Shown here: positions 54,201 to 62,055 of the stretch, in pieces
Layout of the letters: each line of letters begins with the position of its first letter
Position numbering within the stretch: position 1 is the stretch's first letter
NCBI GenBank assembly: GCA_963669155.1
Contig: OZ022577.1
Span: 33,673,850-33,737,849, forward strand
Reading direction: 5' to 3'
Origin: Arbacia lixula
Lineage: Eukaryota > Echinodermata > Echinoidea > Arbacioida > Arbaciidae
Length of the DNA stretch: 64,000 nucleotides
The notes under the pieces: model-generated
Seen by the model: only the letters and a program-made list of their open reading frames with translations
What the model was told of the DNA's origin: nothing
The model's database searches: none
Translations under genes and position numbers: made by a program

Positions 54201-56171
54201 TCGAGCTACGCAATATGTGGAAAAACAATATACAAGTTTCATCAATTTATCCTCTTTTGATATGTTAAGCTACAAAAAATCACATTATTAGATGAATGTC
54301 AAAATTATACCCCAACCAGGAGGGCGTTTCATGAACATTTTTCGTCTGACAAGCTGTCTTTCTCTGACAGTTACCATAGTAACAGTTAGAGGCTAGTGCC
54401 TCTCAGGGTTAGGGTTAGGGTAGGGTTTAGTGAGCTTAATCACAAAATCTAACCTTTTTGATCATGCACCTCAACTTTTAGCTACAACATGGCGTTCAAT
54501 GGCTTTTCCATATGCGTGCACACACTCAATAGTCAGCGTGTCCAATAAAGTAATAGTTCCCCGAAACTGATTTTGAGTGCAATTAAAGCGATTGCTCGAT
54601 TTTGAAGAGATTTTAGGCATCATAAAATTAGAAGGATACCAAAGTGCATTAGCGACTTACTTACTGGGTGCCACCAAAGTATGGATACACTTAGTCAAAT
54701 GAACTATGCCGGGAAAATTTTTGAGGGCAACTTTTTGAGCACATTGGCTGAATTGGCTACAATTTTACATTGTGTCTATGGGAATTTGGGGGGTTCTTTT
54801 AACATTTTTCAGGACTCTTTTAAGCATTTCAGGGGCAATATCACCCCGAGCCCCTGTGTATTTTTCCCCCTGGAACTATGCCATGACTAGCGCCGACTAA
54901 GTTAAGTTAACAACCAAAAATAATTTAAATCCCAAAACCCAGGTTTTGCCTACCGGGTACTAGTAACTTAGGCTTAGGTCAGGATAAAGTTGAACTGAAA
55001 ATAAACAAAAGAAATGAAATGCGTGTATAAGACTTTAAGTCACACGTAACAACAAGTACAGCTTGAACAATAACTTTTTGTAAATATCGGCTCACTATAC
55101 TTGGTCTCCTTCCAGGCCACTATTGTGTACAACAAGTCTTTGATGGAAAATACACCATAGGTTTATACACAGTAGTGGCCTCAAAGGAGACCAAGTATAT
55201 TGGTCTCCTTCCAGACCACTATTGTGTACAAGTCTATGGAAAATACATATATACACAGTAGACTGGCCTTGAAGGAGACCAAATAGATACACAACAGCTC
55301 AAACTGGAATTGGCATAGGGAAAGGGAAAGTTAGGAACATAAATTAAGGAGCCGCAGATTTGAACCACGGTATATTTTGTCCAGTTCAGCATGAAAGACG
55401 ATGCTTCATCCTAAAAAAGCATCAGGTTTCATGCTGAACTGGAGACCAAATAGAGTCACAACAGCTCAAAGAAATTGGCATAGCCTAAGGGAAAGGGAAA
55501 GTTAGGAAAGGGAATTAAGAAGCCGCAGGTTTAAACCACCATATATTTTGTCCAGTTCAGCATGAAGCACGATGCTTAAAACTAAAAACATCAGGTTTCA
55601 TGCTGAACTGGAAAAATTTAAAAAAAAAATTAAAACTGGGGCTCCTTCCCTTTCCCTTTCCCTATGCCAATTCCTTTGAGCTGTAGTGCAGAGCCCATAT
55701 AGGCCAAAAGCCAAGGCATACCGGTAGTAGTAGTAGATGACACCTACTGACCTAGATCTAGTCCTAAATTCTAAGGCCACCTGTTGAAAAACGAACTAAA
55801 CCACAGAATTTGCAGAGCAAACAAGCAACGCAAGCGCAAGATAAAAGGTAAGACATGATTTGAATTCGATCATATTCATGGGAAGCCCATATTTGTACCT
55901 GGAACTCTACTTCAGAGATGCCTTTCTCGGCCGCATCCTTCCTAAGTTGATCTATGGTCTGTCCTTTGAACAGTTTCTGAAGCAGAAGAAAGATGAGAGG
56001 CGACTCTGGGCTGGTTTGGAATAGACAGATCAGACCTCCACTCCACGCTGCCTTGCCAATAAAATGAGCATATTTCTTCTCTTTGTCAGACAAACCCTCA
56101 AATGCTGTCTTACATTCAAGGTTAACAAAAGGAACTTCATTTGGGATAACAAACTGTGCACAGGATTCCAT
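30208..56171 (-). CDS. DPP3: Dipeptidyl peptidase 3 (M49 zinc peptidase), complete, 16 coding exons, 726 aa
   Basis: Zinc exopeptidase that removes dipeptides from the N-terminus of short peptides, mainly cytosolic. Minus-strand exons 5' to 3': 56171-55899, 53606-53517, 51831-51694, 50537-50463, 49046-48947, 47138-47020, 45593-45463, 44859-44801, 44303-44109, 39378-39272, 38248-38093, 34663-34539, 33304-33184, 32532-32353, 31447-31282, 30353-30208. The sum is 2181 nt: 726 codons plus TAA, in frame at every GT/AG junction. Zinc ligands: HELLGH (447-452, His447, His452, Glu448 catalytic) in exon 11 and EECRAE (504-509, Glu505) in exon 12. Other family blocks: [52 protein letters not shown] at 477-480 matches the KEAP1-binding motif of the human protein (737 aa). 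Introns are large and transposon-filled. An upstream in-frame ATG at 56312 could add 47 residues (separate entry). Confidence 0.96.
34539..34663 (-). CDS. DPP3: DPP3 exon 12 with EECRAE third-ligand motif
   Basis: 41 codons plus 2 nt. Encodes [14 protein letters not shown] and [14 protein letters not shown]; the second Glu of EECRAE is the third zinc ligand of the M49 family. Acceptor TTCCAG|ATC, donor CTCAA|GTGAGT. The intron between this exon and exon 11 holds the 173 bp and 157 bp tandem-repeat elements. Confidence 0.95.
34735..35548 (+). mobile_element. Pearl/HINE-like element A: 173 bp tandem repeats plus stem-loop
   Basis: Four copies of a ~173-174 bp unit; the marker GGTATTACCCAAGGATCATT and its variants start at 34861, 35035, 35208 and 35381. 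They are followed by a short ACAGACCAA-type microsatellite (~35474-35502) and a terminal stem-loop at 35520-35548 (GTCTC..GC TGAAC TTT GTTCA G GC GAGAC). Core tandem repeats, then a microsatellite, then a stem-loop is the layout described for Pearl elements and Helentron-associated (HINE) repeats of marine invertebrates. It lies in the DPP3 intron between exons 11 and 12. Confidence 0.65.
35593..36751 (+). mobile_element. Pearl/HINE-like element B: 157 bp tandem repeats, ACGG minisatellite, stem-loop
   Basis: Starts at GTCTCGCCC (35593), ends at GCGAGAC (36751). Inside are 4.6 copies of an exact 157 bp unit (marker TACCCCCAGTGCATCT at 35861, 36018, 36175, 36332; a variant at 36489), then a GGACGAC / GGACGGACGAC minisatellite (36590-36706), then a stem-loop with 7 bp arms GTCTCGC/GCGAGAC (36723-36751) extended by TTCACC/GGTGA. 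ACGG microsatellites after ~160 bp cores are a hallmark of Pearl elements. Copies differ by only a few bases. Confidence 0.75.
36590..36706 (+). repeat. GGACGAC / GGACGGACGAC minisatellite
   Basis: About four 7 bp units followed by about seven 11 bp units, with a single base variant near the end. It creates spurious open frames on both strands (TDDGR-type repeats) that are not genes. It is part of Pearl/HINE-like element B. Confidence 0.9.
36851..37594. mobile_element. ~744 bp DNA-transposon remnant with GCAGAGATGCCAACC ends
   Basis: Left end GCAGAGATGCCAACC and right end GGTTGGCATGTCTGC form an imperfect terminal inverted repeat, with TACA on both flanks. The interior is AT-rich with many AAATCGTACT/AAATCATATTT phrases and no transposase. 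It interrupts a GGTGGCC-rich stretch that resumes after it. Confidence 0.65.
37637..37741. mobile_element. ~100 bp foldback MITE
   Basis: CCCCGTAACATAAAGGTTT on the left and AAACCTTTATGTAACGGGG on the right, with an internal GGCATTGATTGGCCATTGCC hairpin. CCAGGTC is present close to both ends and may be the target duplication. Confidence 0.65.
38093..38248 (-). CDS. DPP3: DPP3 exon 11 with HELLGH zinc motif and ETGE motif
   Basis: 52 codons in phase 0 at both ends. Carries [14 protein letters not shown], the M49 zinc-binding helix, and ends with TETGEK, the conserved ETGE that in human DPP3 competes with NRF2 for KEAP1. Acceptor CACCAG|GAG, donor GAGAAG|GTGAGT. Confidence 0.95.
38335..38945. 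mobile_element. ~610 bp foldback element in DPP3 intron 10
   Basis: AACACCATGTGGTTGTATTC (left) matches the complement of GAATACAACCACATGGTGTT (right). A second matching pair lies inside (AAACCACAAATAAATGGGAGG region against CCCATTTATTTTTGGTTT). The central ~180 bp is single copy in this window. Confidence 0.7.
39802..39844 (-). ncRNA. Hammerhead-ribozyme-like motif, Penelope minus arm
   Basis: Minus strand reads ATTGC - CTGACGA - C - GAC...GTC - GAAAC - GTC - GCAAT. That gives a 5 bp stem I (ATTGC/GCAAT), the CUGANGA and GAAA core boxes, a short stem II (GAC/GUC) and a minimal stem III (AC/GU) followed by the expected UC cleavage site. Hammerheads with minimal stem III are known from Penelope-like elements. 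The motif overlaps the last codons of the ORF. The unpaired base before stem II and the very short stem III make activity uncertain. Confidence 0.6.
39826..41213 (-). pseudogene. Penelope-like RT/GIY-YIG ORF, 5'-truncated (minus arm)
   Basis: Open frame from the truncation point to a TAG at 39826. It begins within the RT fingers/palm ([16 protein letters not shown]), then [19 protein letters not shown] and the catalytic RYVDDTFIV, thumb-region sequence, and a C-terminal GIY-YIG endonuclease ([19 protein letters not shown]...) followed by a Pro/Thr/Ser-rich tail. RT and GIY-YIG in this order define EN+ Penelope-like elements. The N-terminal RT motifs are absent, so it is a dead copy as it stands. 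It is in the same orientation as DPP3. Confidence 0.9.
41306..42888 (+). pseudogene. Penelope-like ORF with deleted RT core and tandem internal duplication (plus arm)
   Basis: Open frame sharing nearly all residues with the minus arm from [10 protein letters not shown] onward, ending LLSTLPDED before TAG at 42888. The segment with MGSPVS and YVDD has been deleted; a leftover of the ELLG codons joins directly to the sequence coding VTNRS. A 423 bp (141 codon) block, 41521-41943, is repeated in frame at 41944-42366, so the C-terminal half of the RT thumb and the start of GIY-YIG ([17 protein letters not shown]) occur twice. The two repeats look identical by eye, so the duplication is recent. 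Confidence 0.9.
42870..42912 (+). ncRNA. Mutated hammerhead-like motif, Penelope plus arm
   Basis: Same layout as the minus-arm motif: ATTGC - CTGATGA - A - GAC...GTC - GCAAC - GTC - GCAAT. The conserved GAAA box reads GCAA here, which should abolish cleavage if the motif folds as a hammerhead. The stems are unchanged. Confidence 0.5.
43640..43800 (+). mobile_element. Second Penelope-type 3' fragment with hammerhead-like core
   Basis: Ends with CTGAAGA - T - GGC...GCC - GAAAG - CTC (43767-43795), the same box order as in the Penelope arms, with GAAAG/CTC replacing GAAAC/GTC. The ~120 bp upstream of it (TGCCATGTATAT...GTTCATACAAT...TTTGCACTTCA) is repeated in inverted orientation at ~39600-39720, immediately left of the Penelope composite, where the core is decayed. 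No convincing stem I is seen. Family assignment is tentative. Confidence 0.45.
44985..45305. mobile_element. Dispersed repeat of the GGACAACCCGAAAACAT family, copy 4
   Basis: Shares ATGTCATCAGTCTACCTCTATG, TTCATTGACCTTTGACCTCA and the end GACGGACAACCCAAAAACAT. In the DPP3 intron between exons 7 and 8. Confidence 0.7.
45600..45900 (-). pseudogene. Three partial extra copies of DPP3 exon 7 in the upstream intron
   Basis: True exon 7 (45593-45463) starts [20 protein letters not shown]. Directly upstream in transcription order, a 115 bp unit repeats: a near-identical partial copy starts at ~45708 ([23 protein letters not shown]) and a shorter one reaches to ~45797. The acceptor TTTTGAACAG and flanking intron CATGGTTGTTATCTTC are duplicated too. 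An older copy starts at 45896 ([12 protein letters not shown], acceptor TTCTGAACAG). None has the second half of the exon or its donor; the frame of the first copy runs into a stop after about 36 codons. They would act as poison exons if spliced in. Confidence 0.85.
48357..48795. mobile_element. Tc1/mariner-type MITE, 439 bp, TA target duplication
   Basis: Ends CAGGGTGAGTCAGAAAAATG on the left and its near-perfect complement on the right (~30 bp terminal inverted repeat), with TA at 48355-48356 and 48796-48797. Internal sequence has no intact transposase. Lies in the DPP3 intron between exons 5 and 6. Confidence 0.8.
50585..50865 (+). repeat. ~135 bp unit duplicated in tandem
   Basis: GGGCTTATGGGCTTTGAA...CAACACACCTTGCATA...AAAGTGCATAAACATGAATGG occurs twice in succession with small differences. 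DPP3 intron 3. Confidence 0.75.
52150..52305. mobile_element. Small ~150 bp foldback MITE
   Basis: CCTGTTGCATAAAACTTTGC with ACCAATGGCAA at the left and GCCATTAATGGTAACTTTTATGCAAC at the right form inverted arms. DPP3 intron 2. Confidence 0.55.
52340..53050. repeat. Repeat with tandem ~147 bp units, related to 8304-8460
   Basis: CAAGAAATGTGGCCGATAGATCACATAC matches the sequence right of the TTAA MITE at ~8310. Further on, AATACACCTTCATACCAAATTTGAAG recurs ~147 bp apart (about 52792 and 52939), and a third diverged unit lies near 52650. Ends in a CGGACGCAGCGCCAGCGG segment. Non-coding, DPP3 intron 2. Confidence 0.65.
53884..54300 (+). repeat. 207 bp unit duplicated in tandem
   Basis: GTCTTGGCACTT starts at 53884 and 54091, and the two units differ by very few bases. 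Because 207 is divisible by 3, one frame stays open through both units (147 codons), but it has no start context, domain or splice support. DPP3 intron 1. Confidence 0.85.
55095..55287. repeat. Two tandem hairpin units
   Basis: TTGGTCTCCTTCCAGGCCAC and its complement frame each of two ~95 bp foldback units placed one after the other, sharing TATTGTGTACAA...GGAAAATACA in the loop. DPP3 intron 1. Confidence 0.75.
55291..55686. mobile_element. Foldback family B, copies 3 and 4 joined
   Basis: Two left halves and hairpins occur in series (CAACAGCTCAAA starts at ~55292 and ~55462), each with the CCAGTTCAGCATGAA arm and its complement. Only the second has the full right end (CCAATTCCTTTGAGCTGTAG to 55686). 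Lies in DPP3 intron 1 close to the first exon. Confidence 0.75.
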
Positions 56172-56312
56172 CTTGGGCGCCGTGACGAACTGACGTACTT
56201 GGAGTTGTAGCGAGGTTATTATGCGTGCGATGGGTATACGACGAGCGATACGTGGGCGGCTCACGATCGTGAACGCACGATTGATTTTATTAATAACTGT
56301 TCTGGACGTCAT
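55899..56312 (-). CDS. DPP3: DPP3 first coding exon with optional N-terminal extension
   Basis: The family-like start is the ATG at 56171-56169 (MESCAQF...), in a strong context (AAGATGG: A at -3, G at +4). The frame stays open upstream to an ATG at 56312-56310 in a weak context (TTCATGA). The 47 residues between them have no Asp or Glu, eight Arg, two Lys and many Ile/Val/Leu, and end with VRQFVTAPK, which resembles an R-x-F cleavage site of a mitochondrial presequence. A further ATG at 56459 is also in frame but codes for a less convincing stretch. Which start is used needs transcript or protein data. Confidence 0.6.
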
Positions 56313-56736
56313 GAAGTGGAAATAATATTTTGATATAAAACGTAAATTTAAGGGTAAAATGACACTTAAATAAGACTGAAGATAGATATCACGGACATGC
56401 ACAATCTTAAAGTTATAGATTTTGAATGGGAAGATGATATAGCACGATCGGTGGTTCAATTAGCGTGCGGCTATGCTATGGCAAGCCATTGGGATATCAA
56501 ATAATCATACATAAGCATACAAATTATATACATGTACTACACAATTACTGATAATCTTATAAAAATAAATTAAACATATATACTGAATACACTGTACATA
56601 TATATATAGGAAATTAAATAGAATGATTTTTGCAAGGAAAATGTATATTTTAACTCCAAATATAATATGCAAGACACAAAATATAATGCAAAACACATTG
56701 TGCAAGACTAGTCGTGAAGAACACGTGCAGTCTAAC

Positions 56737-56770
56737 CACTGAACTATACCACTAGTGGTATAGTTCAGTG
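56737..56770. mobile_element. 34 bp perfect palindrome with 8 bp flanking duplication
   Basis: CACTGAACTATACCACT followed directly by its exact reverse complement. AGTCTAAC flanks it on both sides (56729-56736 and 56771-56778). An 8 bp target duplication and CA...TG ends suggest a hAT-type event in which little more than two abutting terminal repeats was inserted. Confidence 0.75.
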
Positions 56771-57244
56771 AGTCTAACCAAAAGCAGGTTCAAGAGGTGT
56801 TTCATCAAATAAATTCGCGGATCAATTTATTGATGGATGATGGAATTCTAGAATAAAATTTATTCGAGAACGCTCTTTCATTAAACCAATGAGCTAAAAT
56901 TGATTTCAATTAAATAAACAAATCCTTGAACCGAGGATGTGTAGGCCCTACAAGAATTTGTATCGCTCACCCTGAATTCAGTTGATTTAGCAGAAAATGT
57001 TGGTGCTCATAAGCATATGTTATTGTCAGCACCATTTTAGACAATATGGTGCTGATTTGTAGATTTTTGTAGATTTTATTTAACTCTGTCGACCCCCTGG
57101 CGGGGTATGAGAGTACATCAAAAGATAGTTAACATAAATACAAGTAAAAAACAACAACAACAACATAACAACAACAACATAACAACAACGAAAATATAGT
57201 GGGGGGGGGGGGGACATTACATATTGTGTGTGTACAGGACCGAA

Positions 57245-57272
57245 ATTCATTTAGGGGTACGGGTCCGAAAGA

Positions 57273-57304
<32 letters not shown>

Positions 57305-58960
57305 GGGGACAGGACCCTCCCTCCCCCGTCCCCCCGGGATTTCCGCCCATGGAAACCAGTACAGACCGTCTACTGGTTTCTACTGTTTTTTCAGATACCA
57401 GTAGAGTCTACTGGTCTGAAGAGGAACTGCAAAATCAAACCAGTAGAAACCAGTAGAGAAAATGAATTGAAGACCAGCAGAAATCAATAGAAACAGTGAG
57501 ATTTAATGGTTTGAAAAGGAGTGTGAAAATACAAAGTCAAACCAGTAGAAACCATTAGAGACCAGGGGATTCTACTGAATTTGTAGACCAGTAGAAGCCG
57601 TTAGAAACCAAGTATTAATGACCAATAGAAACCAATGGATTCCACTGGTATTGAAGACCAGTAGAAACCAATAGAGACCAGTGAGATCTAATGGTTTGAA
57701 AAGGAAGGTTAAGTCTAATTTCAGTATGATTTTCTTTTGGCATACTGGATCTTATACTGATTTTCTGCTGGCTCCAGTTGGGACTCTCATAACTGATTTG
57801 TAGTGGTTCCAGTAAGGATTTCTACTGGTCTTCTAATGGATCCAGTGGATACTGCCTAGACTGCAATCTAGCTTTAGCCCAGCAGAACAACCCTTCACCA
57901 AGACTTCCAGAATCAAAATGAATTAATGATAAAGCTCGACACCTCACTGCCAGGCAGTGGAGATATTTGATATTTGACAAATGATATATAGGGGTACAGG
58001 TCCGAAAATAGTGGGGGGGGGGGGGGGGGGAGGGACTCTTCGAATTGGTGGTGGGACAGGACCCCCCCCCCCCCCCCCCTCCCCCGGCCGTCCCCCCGGG
58101 ATTTCCGCGCATGGAAACCAGTACAGACCGTCTACTGGTTTCTACTGTTTTTTCAGAAACCAGTAAAGTCTATTGGTCTGAAGAGGAACTGCGAAATCAA
58201 ACCAGTAGAAACCAGTAGAGTAAATAGTATTGAAGACCAGCAGAAATCAATAGAAATAGTGGGATCTAATGGTTTGAAAAGGAGTGTGAAAATACAAAGT
58301 CAAACCAGTAGAAACCATTAGAGACCAGTGGATTCTACTGAATTTGTAGACTAGTAGAAGCCGTCAGAAACCAGAGTATTAATGACCAATAGAAACCAGT
58401 GGATTCCACTGGTATTGAAGACCAGTAGAAACCAGTGAGATTTAATGATTTGAAAAGGAGTGTTAAGTCTAATCTCAACATGATTGGCATACTGGATCTT
58501 ATACTGATTTTCTGCTGGCTCCAGTTGGGACTCTCATAACTGATTTGTAATGGTTCCAGTAAGGATTTTTACTGGCTTTCTAATGGATCCAGTAGAGATT
58601 CCTACTGGTTTCTGCTGGTCTTCTAATGGATCCAGTAAGGATTTACAATAGCCTATGACTTAATATTCTTCAAAAGCCAAATAATCCTTATTCAAATAAT
58701 CCAAATAACCAATAGAAACCAGTGGATTACACTGGTATTGAAGACCAGTAGAAACCAAACAAGTGAGATCCAATGCAATGGTTTGAAAAGGAGTTTAAGT
58801 CCAATTTCAAAATGATTTTCTTTTGGCATACCTGGATCCTATACTGATTTTCTGCTGGCTATGGGGACTCTCATAACTGATTTGTAGTGGTTCCAGTAGG
58901 TATTTCTATTGGTCTTCTTTGGAAAGATTTGGAAAGAGTATGAAACGTAGATGTGATTTC
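57245..58960 (+). repeat. Satellite-like block built on CCAGTAGAAA, ~765 bp higher-order unit
   Basis: CCCCCCGGGATTTCCGC..ATGGAAACCAGTAC starts at about 57331 and 58096; the following ~480-500 bp align with few changes, and a third partial unit follows at ~58680-58960. Inside each unit ACCAGTAGAAACCAGTAGA-type words and their complements (TCTACTGGTTTCTACTG) recur many times. Each unit is preceded by a G run and GGGTACGGGTCCGAAA. Non-coding. Confidence 0.8.
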
Positions 58961-59466
58961 ATGTCATTTTACCGGTAAGTACATCGTGACGTCATCATAT
59001 TGCCATATGAATCGAAAAAATGATTTTTCATGTATGACGTCATGAAGTTTTTTACCTGTTTGAGCGTATCTCGGTAATCCTCGATCAATTTTCTACCAGT
59101 TTTCAGTATGTTGTGCCTTGAACATTGGTCTGTGGTAAAAAATGCCTTAATACACATTTTGATTACGCCATCATGGTGTAAATTTTGATAAAATGCATTG
59201 TGCCAAATTCTTATATGTAATGTCAATGGGAGAGACATTTATTTCAAATCATGAATTGACATGACAATCTTTTAGCAACTGTTATCTCGCTTATGTTTGA
59301 ATCTTTTACTCTGAAATTTTAGTATGTTGTACCTGGGTCTCTTAGCTTTCTACCCGTTGTCTCCATTTTCTGATCAGATATCGGAACCTTTGTAACAACT
59401 CAGCTTGAACATTGATTTCTAAATCATTATAGCCCCTTTGCTGCTTTACGTGTTAAGACATTGGGA

Positions 59467-59545
59467 AGATTTGTGGCTCAATGGGTAAGGCGCTGTTTTA
59501 ACTTGAGAACGCGAGGCTCCCGGTTTGAATCCTGGTGTGGGTAGG
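59467..59545 (+). mobile_element. tRNA-derived SINE head
   Basis: TGGCTCAATGGGTAAGG fits a polymerase III A box and GGTTTGAATCC a B box ~45 bp later, as in tRNA-derived SINEs. The sequence does not fold into a full tRNA cloverleaf, so it is not called as a tRNA gene. Confidence 0.5.
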
Positions 59546-61144
59546 GTCAGTTTTTCATTCCTTTTGCAATGTGATTTTTGCGACCTTCTTGTGTTCATCC
59601 CTCACTTTGTCATTATCTTTGAGATTTTCTTTCCCATTTTTTCCTTCTCGCCCCTTTATCTTAAATGACTATTAATTACAGGTTGTTAGCACTTACATGT
59701 CACCATTGAGGCATATCTCTTTCGTGTGTGCTGCCTTTGATTTATAATGAATAGGTGATGTCACCATGGATCGAGGTCCATGGTGTCACCGTGCTACCAT
59801 CCAATTTCTGTGTAAAAATTTGCCATACAGACCACCTTATACTTGTCCACAAGTATGTCTCGTGAGAACTATTTGTTCCCGAAGCCTGGTAATTTGTGTG
59901 AAAAAGGTCTGCATGCATATGCATACGATCAGTTCATGATCTCTTGCCCCACTAAACACAAAATGTGTCGATTAATAAAATGACACACGCCTTATGTTAA
60001 AACAATGCACAGTTGGAGGATTGTTTCAACAGGTGTTTCCATAAGCACGATAAGTTACAAAAAAGTCACGTTTCCATTCAGAACTTGAAAAGACTGTATG
60101 ATTGTGACTTGGAGAGGGAGACATTCACTATGTCCGCGCGTGTCATATCAGGCATTTCTATAGGTATACTGAAAAAAAAAACATCACCTTACCCACTCCC
60201 TGATAGATTACCGTCAATTAGACAAATGGGGAAATGATACCTTCAACAGTACCGTTCTTTTTTGTTATTAGAGTAAATGATTCAGAACTACGTGGAATGT
60301 AAATACATTAACTAAACTGTCCTGATTGGATTTGTGTTGGTCCATATTAACACTTTCATGATTAGACGAGATTTTAGTGAAAGGGCTTAATCCTGGGGTA
60401 ATTTCAATTTACAAAGAAATTTTAGGCATACACCCAATAATTTAAGTCCATATATTATTATACTCACACATTTTAAAGGCTGTTATAATTATCGTTGAAG
60501 GCATATAGTCATACAAATATTGCTGTTAATTAATGCACTCACATGTGATTGTCTATATAGGCTGCATGTTCATCCGGTCATCGAGCTTTATTCCCACATT
60601 TTCAAAAGTCGAGATTCGAAGTACGGTTAATCAAGAGAAGAAATATTTTGGTAAACATGGTTAAGGCCAATTCAAATTTATCCAAGATAGTTTCTCTGGG
60701 GCCGAAAATAATGGTATGTTGTATCCAGTGCGAGCGCAAGTGGGCTGCGTAGCAGACGACATATACACACGATAATTAATGACGATACAGCACAATGGTA
60801 AACACCATCTGAGCTGATCGTCGGCGCGCCAGCCCAACTATAGGCCGACGGTACCCCCGCATCACTAGGCTAGGGAGGGGCTAAGCCCATGAAGAAAAGT
60901 GTATTCACTGTCTTGCACACACATGAATCGAGACGTGTACAATACTTAGTTCAGTCGAGGTAATTATCAAATCTATTCGTAGTTGAATTTAATTGATACA
61001 CTTTCAGTTAATGAACTTGCTTAGAACTGATCAGTGACGTAAGTTGACGCGTGTTTCACTTTCGGTATACAAAATGAGTAATAAGAGTTCTTTTCTACGC
61101 CGAAATTGACAGTTGGTACTAGACTGAACTGAGTGAGATTGAGA

Positions 61145-61518
61145 GTTAGAGATTGCCTGTTTGCATGAGGCGTGGGCCGTGGGGAGGTGTATTTGGTGGT
61201 GGGCGCTTAGGCAGAACTACTCCAGGTCCGTTTGCCATGCAAGTGGGTCCTCAGTTGGGGAGAGAGTTCACGAGCGTGGAGATTACTGTACCACTTCATG
61301 AGGTGTAATGGAGGAGGAGTATAAGCATCATAAAGATCATCATTAGTTCACCATTATATTTCATAGTTTGAAGTATGAAAATATTATCCTGCCAAGACAA
61401 AAATGATCATGATGATAATCCTAGTATCCTACACTGTTTCGTTTTATTGATTTATATTGCAGTTGATCACCAATAAGCCAACAATTTCATCTGGGCTGCT
61501 CAAGGTACTTTGAGTAAG
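61145..61518 (+). other. Weak candidate 5' exons of an unknown plus-strand gene
   Basis: A 48-codon frame starts at an ATG at ~61166 (MRRGPWGGVFGGGRLGRTTP...). Separately, 61463-61518 is bounded by a good acceptor (TTTATATTGCAG) and a strong donor (AGTAAG|GTGAGC), but all three frames contain a stop, so it would be non-coding. These could be first exons of a gene extending right of the window. Support is thin. Confidence 0.2.
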
Positions 61519-61947
61519 GTGAGCACATTGTATAAAATATATTCATGATGATATAGGCCTATATAGTTACTACTACATCAAATGATACCAGAAAGATTGG
61601 AGTTAACTAGCTGGTATTACTGTTTTGGTTTTAGACAAAATGATTTTCTCTGGAAACTATATATGTCCCTTTGCAACATCACTATTCACAAAGGAGGGTC
61701 TATATGAAGGGCGCCCAGTGTAGAAAACGCGCTGTGCAAACACCATGCTTCAGGTCCACAGAGTGATTGTGAGCCACGCGTAAATTTACTGTGCCACGCT
61801 TAAAATCAGTATCAGTCTTAATATTAGGTGGTATATGTCGTAATCGACAGAGTACCTCTTAATTTCGTAAGAATTTTCGTTCTTTGTTATTATTATTATA
61901 ATTATTCATTTTTTTTCTATTGCCCCCACTTTTTTGTGGCATCTATA

Positions 61948-62055
61948 CTACAGCTTAAAGGAATTGGCATAGGGAAAGGGAAAGGGTAGAAAGGGAAGGA
62001 GCCGCAGTTTTAAACCGCGGTATATTTTGTCCAGTTCAACATGAAACATGATGCT
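61948..62055. mobile_element. Foldback family B, copy 5 (left half)
   Basis: CTACAGCTTAAAGGAATTGG through the CCAGTTCAACATGAAACATG phrase; the right half is absent. Confidence 0.7.

Noticed and set aside
53848..54291. 147-codon plus-strand frame with an internal repeat
   Set aside because: It is a 207 bp tandem duplication; the frame stays open only because 207 is a multiple of three. It lies in a DPP3 intron with no start or domain support.
54403..54430. Short TTAGGG-like run (interstitial telomere repeat)
   Set aside because: Only about three imperfect units; too short to support a telomere-related event.
59467..59545. tRNA gene
   Set aside because: A and B boxes are present, but acceptor and anticodon stems do not pair, so a tRNA-derived SINE fits better.
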